This document shows positions 18,400 to 27,694 of a stretch of DNA of 64,000 bases, one piece after another (the first letter of the stretch is position 1; the number at the start of each line of letters is the position of its first letter). This stretch comes from an uncultured Lachnospiraceae bacterium (GTDB lineage: Bacteria; Bacillota; Clostridia; Lachnospirales; Lachnospiraceae), in the NCBI GenBank assembly GCA_947172705.1, contig CAMWCA010000001.1:1-64000 (forward strand), read 5' to 3'. The notes beneath the pieces are model-generated. The model was not told the DNA's origin and searched no databases. It worked only from the letters and a program-made list of their open reading frames with translations. The translations under genes and the position numbers were made by a program.

Positions 18400-19590
18400 A
18401 TGAATTTGAACCGAAAAAATATCAAAAAGATACGGGGATTGATTTTGTTTGCGGCTGTGGTGATTTTAGGGCTGATGAAATTTGATCTTTTGTGTGCCGC
18501 CGCGGTATTTGTGGTGAATATCCTGAAGCCCTTTATTCTGGGCGGTATGATTGCATTTGTAATCAATATTCCCATGGGCTTTTTTGAGACAAAGGTATTT
18601 GGCAGCGGTCTGGCAAAAAAAGGAAAGGGCAGTTATTTGCAGAAAAGCAGGAGAGGAATCAGCATGGTGCTTTCCTTCTTTGCCGTAATTTTGGTGGTTA
18701 CCCTGGTAGTGGTTACGGTAATACCCCAGCTTTTTGCGGCAATCAGGGTGCTTACCAATAAGATTCCCGTATTCTGGATGGATCTCATCGCGCAGTTGGA
18801 GATTTTGTTTGCAGAAAACCCTGAGTTGATGGGAGTTTTAAACAGTTTTGAATCCATTGAGATCGACTGGCAGAAAATCATCAACACAGTGTTGGAGTTT
18901 TTGCAAAATGGAATGGGAAGCATGCTGAACTCTACGTTTACAGTGGCAAGCAGCATTATCAGCAGTACCGTTAATTTTTTTATTGCCCTGGTTTTTTCTA
19001 TCTATATTCTGGTACAAAAGGAGAAGCTGGGAAATCAGTTTAAAAGACTTTTAAAGGCATACGGGACACCTAAGATATATCAGGGAACACTTAAGGTGTG
19101 CAGGCTTTTACACCAGAACTTCAGTCATTTTATCACCGGACAGTGTACCGAAGCTGTAATTTTAGGTTTGATGTTTGTGGTTTCCATGACCATTTTCAGA
19201 TTTGATTATGCGGTGATGATAGGAGTGTTGATTGCATTTACGGCATTGATTCCCATTGTAGGCGCATTTATTGGCTGCTTTGTAGGCGCGTTTTTGATGC
19301 TGGTGGATGATCCGGTAAGGGCGCTTTGGTTTGTAATTTTGTTTATTGTGCTGCAGCAGATCGAAGGGAATCTGATTTATCCCCACGTGGTGGGAAATTC
19401 GGTAGGTCTGCCTTCCATATGGGTGCTCGCCGCGGTTACGGTGGGCGGCAGTCTCATGGGCATATTTGGCATGTTGATTTTTATTCCCCTTCTTTCTACG
19501 GTGTATATGCTGCTTAGAGAAGATGTGAATAAGCGAAACGGAACCCTGCCGGAACCCCAGGCGGCGCCTCCGGATGTTTCACCCAAGTAA
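18400..19590 (+). CDS. AI-2E family transporter
   Basis: A 396-residue polytopic membrane protein. A long first hydrophobic pair near the N-terminus, a soluble middle segment with 'KIPVFWMDLIAQLE', and the C-terminal helices with 'GVLIAFTALIPIVGAFIGC' and 'LQQIEGNLIYPHVVGNSVGL' are typical of PF01594. ATG 18400 lies six bases behind GGAGG and is used instead of the track's 18370. Members export AI-2 or act as ion/H+ antiporters; the substrate is open. Confidence 0.92.
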   Translation: MNLNRKNIKKIRGLILFAAVVILGLMKFDLLCAAAVFVVNILKPFILGGMIAFVINIPMGFFETKVFGSGLAKKGKGSYLQKSRRGISMVLSFFAVILVVTLVVVTVIPQLFAAIRVLTNKIPVFWMDLIAQLEILFAENPELMGVLNSFESIEIDWQKIINTVLEFLQNGMGSMLNSTFTVASSIISSTVNFFIALVFSIYILVQKEKLGNQFKRLLKAYGTPKIYQGTLKVCRLLHQNFSHFITGQCTEAVILGLMFVVSMTIFRFDYAVMIGVLIAFTALIPIVGAFIGCFVGAFLMLVDDPVRALWFVILFIVLQQIEGNLIYPHVVGNSVGLPSIWVLAAVTVGGSLMGIFGMLIFIPLLSTVYMLLREDVNKRNGTLPEPQAAPPDVSPK

Positions 19591-19605
19591 AAAGGATGGA
19601 TAAAT

Positions 19606-19635
19606 AAAAAGCACTGGCGAAAGCCAGTGCTTTTT
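19606..19635. terminator. Bidirectional terminator shared by the AI-2E gene and tRNA-Pro
   Basis: AAAAAGCACTGGC, a GAAA loop and GCCAGTGCTTTTT form a 13-bp stem with A tracts on one side and T tracts on the other. It lies 16 bases after the transporter stop and two bases from the tRNA 3' end, so each strand has a proper U-tract terminator. Confidence 0.9.
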
Positions 19636-19637
19636 CG

Positions 19638-19710
19638 TCGGAGTGACAAGACTTGAACTTGCGGCCTCTACTTCCCTAAAGTAGCGCTCTACCACCTGAG
19701 CCACACCCCG
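19638..19710 (-). tRNA. tRNA-Pro (anticodon AGG)
   Basis: Read on the minus strand, a 73-base cloverleaf forms. The acceptor stem is CGGGGTG with CACTCCG (one G-U), the D arm GCTC/GAGC, the anticodon stem CTACT/AGTAG with loop TTAGGGA, and the T arm GCAAG/CTTGT around TTCAAGT, with A73. The loop places AGG at positions 34-36, reading the proline codon CCU, with G37 as usual for proline tRNAs. No CCA is encoded, so it must be added after transcription. Confidence 0.92.
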
Positions 19711-19723
19711 AAACGCAAGTTAT

Positions 19724-19752
19724 ATTATAAAGGGTGTGGGAAATAAAATCAA
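19724..19752 (-). promoter_or_regulatory. Promoter of tRNA-Pro
   Basis: On the minus strand TTGATT and a perfect TATAAT are 17 bases apart, ending 13 bases before the mature tRNA 5' end. Confidence 0.75.
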
Positions 19753-19796
19753 GCCCTATTTTAAAAAAGTTTTTTTGAAAATTTATAAAAAAGCAG

Positions 19797-19825
19797 TTGA
19801 CATTTTTGAAAATCAGCCATATACT
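19797..19825 (+). promoter_or_regulatory. Promoter of the fatty-acid synthesis operon
   Basis: A perfect TTGACA and TATACT are separated by 17 bases. The predicted start of transcription near 19832 lies inside the first of three palindromic operators. A degenerate fourth copy (TTTGAAAATCAGC) overlaps the spacer. Confidence 0.8.
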
Positions 19826-19869
19826 TTGACTGTCAAATAATTTGAATATCAAAATATTTGACGGGCAAA
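19825..19869 (+). promoter_or_regulatory. Three tandem FabT-like operators
   Basis: TTTGACTGTCAAA (19825), TTTGAATATCAAA (19841) and TTTGACGGGCAAA (19857) follow each other at exactly 16-base steps; the first two are perfect TTTGA-N3-TCAAA palindromes and the third has one mismatch. The motif matches the core that the MarR-family regulator FabT recognises upstream of streptococcal fab genes. A MarR gene ends this same operon, which makes autoregulated repression of fatty-acid synthesis the likely role. Confidence 0.8.
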
Positions 19870-19902
19870 TAAATTATAGAAGTAAATAAAAGGAGAAAGA
19901 TT

Positions 19903-20133
19903 ATGCTTGAAAAGGTAACGGAGATTCTAAGAGAACAGTTGAATTTGGAGAATGCGGATATTCAGATGGAGACCTCTTTTAAGGAGGACCTTGAAGTGGA
20001 TTCTCTGGATTTGTTTGAGCTGGTGATGGCATTGGAGGAGGAATATGATATTGAGATCCCTTCTGAAGATCTGGAACAGCTTACCACGGTAGGGGCAGTG
20101 GTGGAATATTTAAAGAATAAAGGGGCGGAGTAA
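19903..20133 (+). CDS. acpP: Acyl carrier protein
   Basis: A 76-residue acidic protein with the phosphopantetheine attachment site 'DLEVDSLDLFELVMALEEEY'; the Ser of DSL carries the growing acyl chain. AAAGGAG precedes the ATG. It is the first gene of the fab operon, and its TAA shares its last A with the ATG of fabK. Confidence 0.97.
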   Translation: MLEKVTEILREQLNLENADIQMETSFKEDLEVDSLDLFELVMALEEEYDIEIPSEDLEQLTTVGAVVEYLKNKGAE

Positions 20134-21065
20134 TGAAAACCAGAATAACGGAGCTTTTGGGAATTGAATATCCTGTTTTTCAGGGCGGTATGGCATGGGT
20201 GGCGGAGCATCATCTGGCGGCGGCGGTTTCTGAGGCGGGAGGTCTGGGCATCATCGGAGCGGCAAGCGCTCCGGCACAGGTGGTACGGGAGGAGATCCGA
20301 AAAGCAAGGAAACTCACGGATAAACCCATAGGCGTCAATATTATGCTGATGAATCCCAATGCCCCCGAGGTTGCAAAAGTGGTAATAGAAGAAGGTGTGA
20401 AGGTGGTTACCACCGGAGCGGGAAATCCGGCAAAGCTGATGCAAGAGTTTAAGGAAGCGGGAGTGAAGGTAATCCCTGTGGTTGCAGGAGTGGCAATGGC
20501 GAAGATGATGGAGCGCTGCGGCGCAGACGCGGTTATTGCAGAGGGAACCGAATCGGGCGGTCATATTGGTGCGGCAACTACCATGTGTCTGGTACCCCAA
20601 GTGGCGGATGCGGTTCAGATTCCGGTCATTGCGGCAGGAGGCATTGGAGACGGCAGAGGTTTTGCCGCCGCATTTATGCTGGGAGCTGACGCCGTACAGA
20701 TGGGGACGCGGTTTGTGGTGGCAAAGGAGTCTATCGTGCATCCCAACTATAAGGAAAAGATCCTTAAGGCAAAGGATGTGGACTCAGAGGTTACAGGCAG
20801 AAGCACCGGGCATCCGGTACGTCAGATCCGCAATCAGATGACCCGAGAATACCTTCGTCTGGAAAAAGAGGGGGCAGGGCTGGAAGAACTGGAGCAATTG
20901 ACACTGGGTTCCCTGCGCAGCGCCGTGATAGACGGGGACGTTGTAAAAGGCACCCTGATGGCAGGGCAGATCGCAGGGCTGGTGAAAAAGGAGCAGAGCT
21001 GTAAGGAAATAATTCATGAGATCATGGAGGAAGCGGAGTTCCTTTTGAACAGAAAGGAATGGTAG
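20133..21065 (+). CDS. fabK: Enoyl-ACP reductase II (FabK)
   Basis: An FMN-dependent TIM-barrel reductase for the last step of each elongation cycle, replacing FabI. The N-terminal 'YPVFQGGMAWVAEHHLAAAVS' and 'GGLGIIGAA', the middle 'AEGTESGGHIGAATTM' and 'VIAAGGIGDGRG' with 'LGADAVQMGTRF' are the family blocks. Length 310. Its place between acpP and fabD supports FabK rather than a 2-nitropropane dioxygenase-type relative. Confidence 0.94.
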   Translation: MKTRITELLGIEYPVFQGGMAWVAEHHLAAAVSEAGGLGIIGAASAPAQVVREEIRKARKLTDKPIGVNIMLMNPNAPEVAKVVIEEGVKVVTTGAGNPAKLMQEFKEAGVKVIPVVAGVAMAKMMERCGADAVIAEGTESGGHIGAATTMCLVPQVADAVQIPVIAAGGIGDGRGFAAAFMLGADAVQMGTRFVVAKESIVHPNYKEKILKAKDVDSEVTGRSTGHPVRQIRNQMTREYLRLEKEGAGLEELEQLTLGSLRSAVIDGDVVKGTLMAGQIAGLVKKEQSCKEIIHEIMEEAEFLLNRKEW

Positions 21066-21072
21066 GGCAAAT

Positions 21073-21999
21073 ATGGGCAAGATAGCGTTTATTTTTCCCG
21101 GACAGGGGGCGCAGTACCCCGGGATGGGAAAGGATTTTTATGAACAGGAACCGTTGGCAAGGGAAGTGTTTGATAAGGCGTCCAGCATCACAGGTCTGGA
21201 TCTTCCCGCCATCTGCTTTACGGAAAACCATAAATTGGATATGACAGAGTATACCCAGATCGCCATGCTGACGGTGGAGGCGGCGATCCTGAGGGTGTTG
21301 GAGGAGAGAGGAATCCGCCCGGATGTTACCGCAGGATTAAGCCTGGGAGAATATGGGGCGATGGTGGCATGTGGAGCGATCAGGGCGGAAGAAGCATTTG
21401 CCATTGTCAGAAGAAGAGGAATCTATATGCAGGAGGCTGTGCCTGTGGGAGGCGCCATGGCGGCGGTGCTGGGGTTGTCGGGAGAGGTGATCCGGGAGGT
21501 ATGCGAAAATACCCCCGGGATGGTATCCATTGCCAATTACAACTGTCCGGGACAGATCGTGATTACCGGTGAAACAGATGCGGTCAACCATGCCGGGGAA
21601 GCACTGAAGGAAAAAGGAGCAAAACGGGTAGTGCCTTTGAAGGTCAGCGGTCCCTTTCATTCTCAGATGCTGACAGAGGCGGGAAAAAGGCTGAGAAAGG
21701 ATCTGGAGCGGATATCCATCCATGAATTTTCCGTTCCCTATGTGGCAAACCTGACGGCGGATTTTGTAACCTCCGGGGACAATGTGAGGGAGCTTTTGGA
21801 AAAGCAGATATCCTCTCCGGTGAAGTGGCAGCAATCGGTGGAACGGATGGCAGCGGAAGGGGTGGATACTTTTGTGGAGATCGGACCGGGGAAAACCCTC
21901 AGCAGCTTTGTGAGAAAGACCGACAAAACCTTAAGAAGCCTGAATATTGACCGGTATGAGGATCTGGAAACGTGTATGGAGGTGCTTGCAAATGCTTAA
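21073..21999 (+). CDS. fabD: Malonyl-CoA:ACP transacylase
   Basis: Loads malonyl groups onto ACP. 'FIFPGQGAQYPGMGKDFYE', the nucleophile elbow 'AGLSLGEYGAMVACG' with its active Ser, and 'VSGPFHSQMLTEAG' with the catalytic His are intact in 308 residues. The end overlaps fabG by 8 bases. Confidence 0.96.
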   Translation: MGKIAFIFPGQGAQYPGMGKDFYEQEPLAREVFDKASSITGLDLPAICFTENHKLDMTEYTQIAMLTVEAAILRVLEERGIRPDVTAGLSLGEYGAMVACGAIRAEEAFAIVRRRGIYMQEAVPVGGAMAAVLGLSGEVIREVCENTPGMVSIANYNCPGQIVITGETDAVNHAGEALKEKGAKRVVPLKVSGPFHSQMLTEAGKRLRKDLERISIHEFSVPYVANLTADFVTSGDNVRELLEKQISSPVKWQQSVERMAAEGVDTFVEIGPGKTLSSFVRKTDKTLRSLNIDRYEDLETCMEVLANA

Positions 22000-22732
22000 T
22001 GGAAAGGTGGCACTTGTAACCGGAGGAGGACGGGGGATCGGAAGAGAGATCGCCCTTACCCTGGCGGAAAAAGGAGCGTTCGTGGTGGTGAACTACAGAG
22101 GCTCAGAGGAAAAGGCAAAGGAGACAGTGGAAGCCATCCGGCACGCAGGAGGCACGGCGGTTTCTTATGGCTGTAATGTGGCTGATTTTACAGACTGTGG
22201 GGAAATGATAAAAAACCTTATAGAGGAATATGGGCATATCGACATTCTGGTAAACAACGCAGGTATCACAAAAGACAGCCTGTTAATGCAAATGAGTGAG
22301 GAAGCCTTTGACAGCGTAGTGGATGTGAATTTGAAGGGATGCTTTAACACCATGCGGCATTTGTCCAGACAGCTTTTGAAACAAAAAGGCGGAAAGATCA
22401 TCAATATCTCTTCTGTTTCAGGCATTCTGGGAAATCCCGGGCAGGCAAATTACTGTGCCTCCAAGGCGGGAATCATCGGTCTTACCAAAAGCGCCGCAAG
22501 GGAGCTGGGCAGCCGGGGCATTACAGTGAATGCAGTGGCGCCGGGGCTGATCGAGACGGAAATGACAAAAGGGCTTTCCGAAAACGCAAGGAAAACGCTG
22601 GAAGAGAAGATCTTGTTAAAGCGTTCGGGAACGGCAAGGGAAGTGGCGGAGGCAGTGGCGTTTCTGGCGTCAGATGCGGCAGGCTATATTACCGGGCAGG
22701 TAATCGCTGTGGACGGCGGAATGGCGGTATAG
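21992..22732 (+). CDS. fabG: 3-oxoacyl-ACP reductase
   Basis: An NADPH-dependent short-chain dehydrogenase. 'VALVTGGGRGIGREIALTL' binds the cofactor, 'NNAGITKDSLLMQM' follows, and Ser of 'INISSVSG' with 'YCASKAG' forms the catalytic set. The true start is ATG 21992 behind GGAGGTG, giving 246 residues; the track's 21947 start lies inside fabD. Confidence 0.96.
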   Translation: MLNGKVALVTGGGRGIGREIALTLAEKGAFVVVNYRGSEEKAKETVEAIRHAGGTAVSYGCNVADFTDCGEMIKNLIEEYGHIDILVNNAGITKDSLLMQMSEEAFDSVVDVNLKGCFNTMRHLSRQLLKQKGGKIINISSVSGILGNPGQANYCASKAGIIGLTKSAARELGSRGITVNAVAPGLIETEMTKGLSENARKTLEEKILLKRSGTAREVAEAVAFLASDAAGYITGQVIAVDGGMAV

Positions 22733-22751
22733 CCGGAAGGGAGATAGAAGA

Positions 22752-23987
22752 ATGAACAGACGGGTAGTAGTGACCGGAATGGGGGCGATCACCCCTACAG
22801 GACTGAATGTGTCGGCGTTTTTTCAGTCTGTAAAAGAAGGAAAGCATGGATTTGGCGTTATTACGAAATTTGACAGCACCGATTATAAATGTCATGTGGC
22901 TGCCGAGGTAAAGGGGTTTGATCCCAGGGAATACATGGATTTTAAGACCGCAAGGCGTATGGAGCCTTTCAGTCAGTATGCGGTAGCGGCGGCGGGAGAG
23001 GCGCTTGCCGATGCAGGTATCCGGATGGAAAAAGAAGATCCTTACCGGGCAGGCTGTGCAGTGGGTTCAGGAATCGGAAGCCTGCAGGCGATGGAGCGGG
23101 AATATGACAGGCTGACTTCCCGGGGACCGTCTAAGGTCAACCCTCTTTTTGTGCCTTTGATGATTTCCAATATGGCGGCGGGGAATGTGTCCATTCAGTT
23201 TGGTTTGAAAGGCAAAAGCATCAATGTAGTGACGGCATGTGCAACAGGAACCCATTCCATCGGAGAGGCATTTCGCAGCATCCAGTATGGAGAGGCGGAT
23301 ATTATGGTTGCAGGGGGAACGGAAGGCGCCATTACCCCCATGGGTATTGCAGGTTTTTGCGCCCTCACGGCGCTTACCTCATCGGATGATCCGGATCAGT
23401 GTTCCCTGCCCTTTGATAAAAGACGCAGCGGCTTTGTGATGGGAGAAGGCGCGGGAATCGTGGTCTTGGAGGAACTGACTCATGCCAGGGAAAGAGGCGC
23501 GCACATATACGCTGAGGTTTTGGGATATGGCTGTACCAGCGACGCCTATCATATTACCTCCCCGGCGGAGGACGGTATGGGGGCGGCGAAGGCAATGCTT
23601 TTGGCATTGGAGGACGGCGGGGTTTCCCCCCAGTCGATCACCTATATCAATGCCCACGGAACAGGAACCCATCATAACGATCTCTTTGAGACAAGAGCGA
23701 TCAAAACCGCATTTGGGGAACACAGTAGAAATATCCGTATTAATTCCACAAAGTCCATGATCGGGCATCTGTTAGGAGCGGCAGGGGCTGTGGAACTGAT
23801 CACCTGTGTGAAAGAGATGGAGGAGGGCTTTATCCACAAAACGGCGGGCTATGCAGTGCCGGACGATGAACTTGACCTGGATTATTGCCGGGAACCCTAT
23901 GAGGAAAAGATACCCTATGCGCTCAGCAATTCTCTGGGCTTTGGGGGGCATAATGCAAGCATACTGATTGGTCAGTATGTAGATTAG
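22752..23987 (+). CDS. fabF: 3-oxoacyl-ACP synthase II
   Basis: The condensing enzyme for chain elongation. The Cys-His-His triad is seen in 'VTACATGTHSIGEAFR', 'INAHGTGTHHND' and 'KSMIGHLLGAAGAVE'. Length 411 is normal. A GGAAGGGAG site precedes the ATG. Confidence 0.97.
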   Translation: MNRRVVVTGMGAITPTGLNVSAFFQSVKEGKHGFGVITKFDSTDYKCHVAAEVKGFDPREYMDFKTARRMEPFSQYAVAAAGEALADAGIRMEKEDPYRAGCAVGSGIGSLQAMEREYDRLTSRGPSKVNPLFVPLMISNMAAGNVSIQFGLKGKSINVVTACATGTHSIGEAFRSIQYGEADIMVAGGTEGAITPMGIAGFCALTALTSSDDPDQCSLPFDKRRSGFVMGEGAGIVVLEELTHARERGAHIYAEVLGYGCTSDAYHITSPAEDGMGAAKAMLLALEDGGVSPQSITYINAHGTGTHHNDLFETRAIKTAFGEHSRNIRINSTKSMIGHLLGAAGAVELITCVKEMEEGFIHKTAGYAVPDDELDLDYCREPYEEKIPYALSNSLGFGGHNASILIGQYVD

Positions 23988-23997
23988 GAGGATAGCA

Positions 23998-24426
23998 ATG
24001 GCAATTTTATCGGCAAAAGAGATCATGGAGCTTCTTCCCCACCGGCAGCCTTTTATGCTTCTGGATACCGTGGAGGAGCTGACGCCGGGAATAAGGGCTG
24101 TGGCAAAGAAATGTGTTTCCTACAATGAACCCTTTTTCCAGGGGCATTTTCCAGGGGAGCCGGTTATGCCCGGAGTGCTGATCATAGAAGCATTGGCGCA
24201 GACCGGAGCGGCGGCGATCTTGAGTCTTCCGGAAAACAAAGGTAAGACGGCTTATTTTGCCGCAATCGAGATGGCAAAATTTAAGAGAAAGGTGGTGCCC
24301 GGAGACGTTCTGATGCTGGAAACAGAAATCATCAGGCAAAAGGGCGCAATGGGAATTGGCATGGCAACGGCAAGGGTAGAGGGAAAAGTGGCGGCACAGG
24401 CAAAGCTTACCTTTGCAGTTTCATAA
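23998..24426 (+). CDS. fabZ: 3-hydroxyacyl-ACP dehydratase
   Basis: A hot-dog-fold dehydratase of 142 residues. 'LLPHRQPFMLLDTV' and the catalytic 'FQGHFPGEPVMPGVLIIEALAQ' with its His and Glu are intact. GGAGGATAGCA precedes the ATG. Confidence 0.97.
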   Translation: MAILSAKEIMELLPHRQPFMLLDTVEELTPGIRAVAKKCVSYNEPFFQGHFPGEPVMPGVLIIEALAQTGAAAILSLPENKGKTAYFAAIEMAKFKRKVVPGDVLMLETEIIRQKGAMGIGMATARVEGKVAAQAKLTFAVS

Positions 24427-24462
24427 ACAAGCAGGGGCGGAAAGCCCCGCCGGAGGCGTAAT

Positions 24463-26160
24463 ATGGCAGGATTGTTTCACAGAGAAAAATATATACATGT
24501 TAAAGGCGGCGGGAAGGAACAGGAGACGCTGGTGTGTCCCGTCTGTCAAAAGGAACTGGATCGTGCAGATGTGATCGTAAACCACTATATCTGTACGGCA
24601 TGCGGCAGTTATTTTCGGGTGAGGACCAAAAACAGGCTTCGTATGGTCTGCGATAAGAATACCTTTATCCCATGGTTTGAGGAGATGGAAAGCGGCAACC
24701 CCCTTGATTTTCCGGGCTATGAGGAAAAGCTTTCAGAGGTGAAAGAAAAGACAGGGCTTCACGAAGGAATCACTCTGGGAGTGGGAGAAATTTTCGGAGA
24801 AAAAGTATGCCTGGGCGTGTGCGATGCCAGATTTCTCATGGGAAGTATGGGGCATGTGGTAGGAGAGAAGATCGCCCTTGGGGTTGAGAGGGCGACCAGA
24901 GAGAGACTGCCGGTGATCCTGTTTTGCTGTTCCGGAGGGGCAAGAATGCAGGAAGGAATTATTTCCCTGATGCAGATGGCAAAAACCGCGGCGGCGTTGG
25001 AAAGGCATTCGGAGGCAGGGCTTTTATATGTGACGGTACTGACAGATCCCACAACGGGAGGGGTTACCGCAAGCTTTGCCATGTTGGGGGACATCATTCT
25101 GGCGGAACCGGGGGCGCTGATCGGCTTTGCAGGTCCCAGAGTCATTGAACAGACCATCGGTGAAAAGCTTCCCAAGGGCTTTCAGAGGGCGGAGTTTTTA
25201 CAGGAACACGGCTTTGTAGACCGGGTGGTGGAGCGGGATGATCTAAAGCAGGTATTGTTTCAAATCCTGAAATCTCACAGAGTTTCAGGGGAAAACCGGA
25301 ATTACAGCCATTTTACAGACGAGATCAAAAACTTTAAACCCACAGAGATCAGCAGGGAAAAGCAGGCGAAGACCTCTGTAAAATCGGCATGGGAGAAGGT
25401 AAAGGAGGCAAGAAGCCTTACAAGACCCTCCGCTCTCACCTATATCAATTATATATTTGATCAATTTTTGGAACTTCACGGAGACCGGGGCTATGGAGAC
25501 GATAAGGCGGTGATAGGCGGAATTGCATGGCTCTACGGGCAGCCTGTTACGGTGATCGGCATTCAGAAGGGCAATGACGCAAAGGAATGCGCCCAGTGCA
25601 ATTATGGCATGGCATCGCCGGAGGGCTACCGCAAAGCGCTGCGGTTGATGAAGCAGGCGGAGAAATTTCACCGTCCGGTGATCTGCCTGATCAATACCTC
25701 CGGCGCATATCCGGGAATGGAAGCGGAAGAGAGGGGACAGGGAGAGGCGATTGCACGGAATCTTTTCGAGATGTCCGCCCTTAAAGTGCCTGTTCTTTCC
25801 ATTATCATCGGAGAAGGGGGCAGCGGCGGCGCCCTGGGGCTTGCAGTGGGAAATGAGGTGTGGATGCTGGAAAATGCCGCGTACTCTGTTCTTTCACCGG
25901 AGGGCTTTGCTTCCATCCTCTGGAAGGACGGGAAACGTGCAAAGGAAGCGGCGGAGGTTATGAAAATAACGGCTGAGGAGCTAAAAAGGCTTTCGGTGAT
26001 CGAAGAGATCATTCCGGAGTATGGAGGAGCAGATGCATCTACCGCAGAGGACATTGCAGGTTTTATGAAAGAGCGGATGGTTCAGTTTTTGCAGAAATTC
26101 GATGATATGGATGGGCAGGAGATTGCGGAAGACCGATACAGGCGGTTTCGGCAATATTGA
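24463..26160 (+). CDS. accDA: Acetyl-CoA carboxylase carboxyltransferase, fused beta and alpha subunits
   Basis: Residues 1 to about 285 are AccD, with the Cys4 zinc ribbon '[20 protein letters not shown]' and the '[19 protein letters not shown]' crotonase core. The rest is AccA, with '[18 protein letters not shown]' and '[19 protein letters not shown]'. The subunits, usually separate, are joined in one 565-residue chain that transfers CO2 from biotin to acetyl-CoA. The biotin carrier and carboxylase genes (accB, accC) are not in this operon. Confidence 0.95.
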   Translation: MAGLFHREKYIHVKGGGKEQETLVCPVCQKELDRADVIVNHYICTACGSYFRVRTKNRLRMVCDKNTFIPWFEEMESGNPLDFPGYEEKLSEVKEKTGLHEGITLGVGEIFGEKVCLGVCDARFLMGSMGHVVGEKIALGVERATRERLPVILFCCSGGARMQEGIISLMQMAKTAAALERHSEAGLLYVTVLTDPTTGGVTASFAMLGDIILAEPGALIGFAGPRVIEQTIGEKLPKGFQRAEFLQEHGFVDRVVERDDLKQVLFQILKSHRVSGENRNYSHFTDEIKNFKPTEISREKQAKTSVKSAWEKVKEARSLTRPSALTYINYIFDQFLELHGDRGYGDDKAVIGGIAWLYGQPVTVIGIQKGNDAKECAQCNYGMASPEGYRKALRLMKQAEKFHRPVICLINTSGAYPGMEAEERGQGEAIARNLFEMSALKVPVLSIIIGEGGSGGALGLAVGNEVWMLENAAYSVLSPEGFASILWKDGKRAKEAAEVMKITAEELKRLSVIEEIIPEYGGADASTAEDIAGFMKERMVQFLQKFDDMDGQEIAEDRYRRFRQY

Positions 26161-26188
26161 TTTCAGGGAACCATGGAGGAGGATTATT

Positions 26189-27151
26189 ATGGCGGCAAGA
26201 ATCATAGGAACGGGGAGCGCGCTTCCCGAAAGAATCGTTACCAATCTGGAGCTGGAAGCAAAGCTGGATACCACAGACGAGTGGATTAGGAGCCGTACCG
26301 GAATAGAAAAGCGTCATATCGCGGTGACGGAAACCACTACTTCCATGGCTGTGGAAGCGGCGGAAAAAGCGCTTGAAAATGCAGGAATGAAGGGGGAGGC
26401 GCTTGACCTGATCATTGTGGGAACCATATCAGGGGATCTGTGCTTTCCCTCTACGGCTTGTCAGGTGCAGAGCGCCTTGTCAGCCGCCAACGCAGTTGCC
26501 TTTGATCTTAACGCCGCCTGCGCGGGATTTTTATTTGGGCTTGCCATTGCCGATGCTTACATGAAGTCCGGCATGGCGGAAAACGCCTTGGTTATTGGGG
26601 CGGAAACCCTGTCCAAAATGATGGATTGGAATGACAGGAGCACCTGCGTGCTTTTTGGAGACGGCGCAGGAGCCACTGTGTTAAAGAAAGATACAGCAGG
26701 CATGATGAGCATGGTGCAGGGTTCGGACGGGCAAAGAGGCGATGCGCTGGTGTGCAGAAATAGGGAAGTAAATAATCCTTTTGTGCAGAATGGAAGGGAA
26801 ATCGACTATACGAAAATGGACGGGCAGGCAGTCTACCGGTTTGCAGTAAGGACGGTTCCCCGAGCGATTACCGAGGCGTTGCAAAAGGCGGAAACAGAGG
26901 CAGATCAGGTAAAATATTTCCTGCTTCATCAGGCAAATATTCGTATTATCGAGGCGGTTGCAAAGAAAATGAACCAGCCCGTTGAAAAATTTCCCACAAA
27001 CCTTCAGGAATGTGGTAATATTTCAGCAGGAAGCGTTCCCCTTTTATTGGATTTTATCAATCGACAGGGGAAGCTGACCAGAGGCGATAAGATCGTGCTT
27101 GCCGGTTTTGGAGGCGGATTGACCTGGGGAGCGGCGGTTCTTACATGGTAA
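26189..27151 (+). CDS. fabH: 3-oxoacyl-ACP synthase III
   Basis: Starts chain synthesis by condensing acetyl-CoA with malonyl-ACP. The triad lies in 'DLNAACAGFLFGLAIADAY' (Cys), 'FLLHQANIRIIEAVAKKM' (His) and 'ECGNISAGSVPLLL' (Asn). ATG 26189 follows GGAGGAGG and gives 320 residues; the track start at 26102 lies within accDA. Confidence 0.96.
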   Translation: MAARIIGTGSALPERIVTNLELEAKLDTTDEWIRSRTGIEKRHIAVTETTTSMAVEAAEKALENAGMKGEALDLIIVGTISGDLCFPSTACQVQSALSAANAVAFDLNAACAGFLFGLAIADAYMKSGMAENALVIGAETLSKMMDWNDRSTCVLFGDGAGATVLKKDTAGMMSMVQGSDGQRGDALVCRNREVNNPFVQNGREIDYTKMDGQAVYRFAVRTVPRAITEALQKAETEADQVKYFLLHQANIRIIEAVAKKMNQPVEKFPTNLQECGNISAGSVPLLLDFINRQGKLTRGDKIVLAGFGGGLTWGAAVLTW

Positions 27152-27199
27152 AGGGTCGAGAAGGAGAAATTTCCTTCAGAAGATTTGGATGGAGCGGAT

Positions 27200-27694
27200 A
27201 TGGAATTAGATAAAGCGTTGAACACCCTGCTGGTTAAATTGTTCAGGGACATTATGCATATTGAAGAGGAGGCATTGATCACAGGGGAGTTTACGGATAT
27301 TACGGTAAATGACATGCATGTGATTGAGGCGATCGGAACGGGAGAACCCAAGCCCAGCTCCGTGGTGGCAAAAGCATTATCTGTGACCATGGGAACCCTT
27401 ACGAAATCCATTGACCGGCTTACCAGAAATCAATATGTTCTGCGGGAAAGAAGTGAAGAGGACAAGCGGCTGGTGCTTCTCTCCCTGACGGAAAAAGGCT
27501 TAAGGGCGGATGCCCATCACCAGAAGTTCCACAAAGAGATGATTCAGGCGGCAATGGCGCAGTTTGATGAAAAGGAGACCAGAATTTTGCTGGAATCCCT
27601 GGGCGGTCTGGCGGATTACTTTTCCCAGCAGAAAAGAACCGGGGGAATGGAAAGTAAAAGCAGCCGGAAGGGCTTACCTGGAGAAGATCAATGA
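27200..27694 (+). CDS. MarR-family regulator, FabT-like
   Basis: A 164-residue winged-helix protein. The recognition region reads 'KPSSVVAKALSVTMGTLTKS' and the wing is 'YVLRERSEEDKRLVLLSLTEKG', the standard MarR DxR signature. The track's TTG start is replaced by ATG 27200. In streptococci the MarR protein FabT sits at the head of the fab cluster and binds TTTGA-type palindromes; here the gene is at the tail but the same operators lie at the promoter. It overlaps the next gene as ATGA. Confidence 0.88.
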   Translation: MELDKALNTLLVKLFRDIMHIEEEALITGEFTDITVNDMHVIEAIGTGEPKPSSVVAKALSVTMGTLTKSIDRLTRNQYVLRERSEEDKRLVLLSLTEKGLRADAHHQKFHKEMIQAAMAQFDEKETRILLESLGGLADYFSQQKRTGGMESKSSRKGLPGEDQ

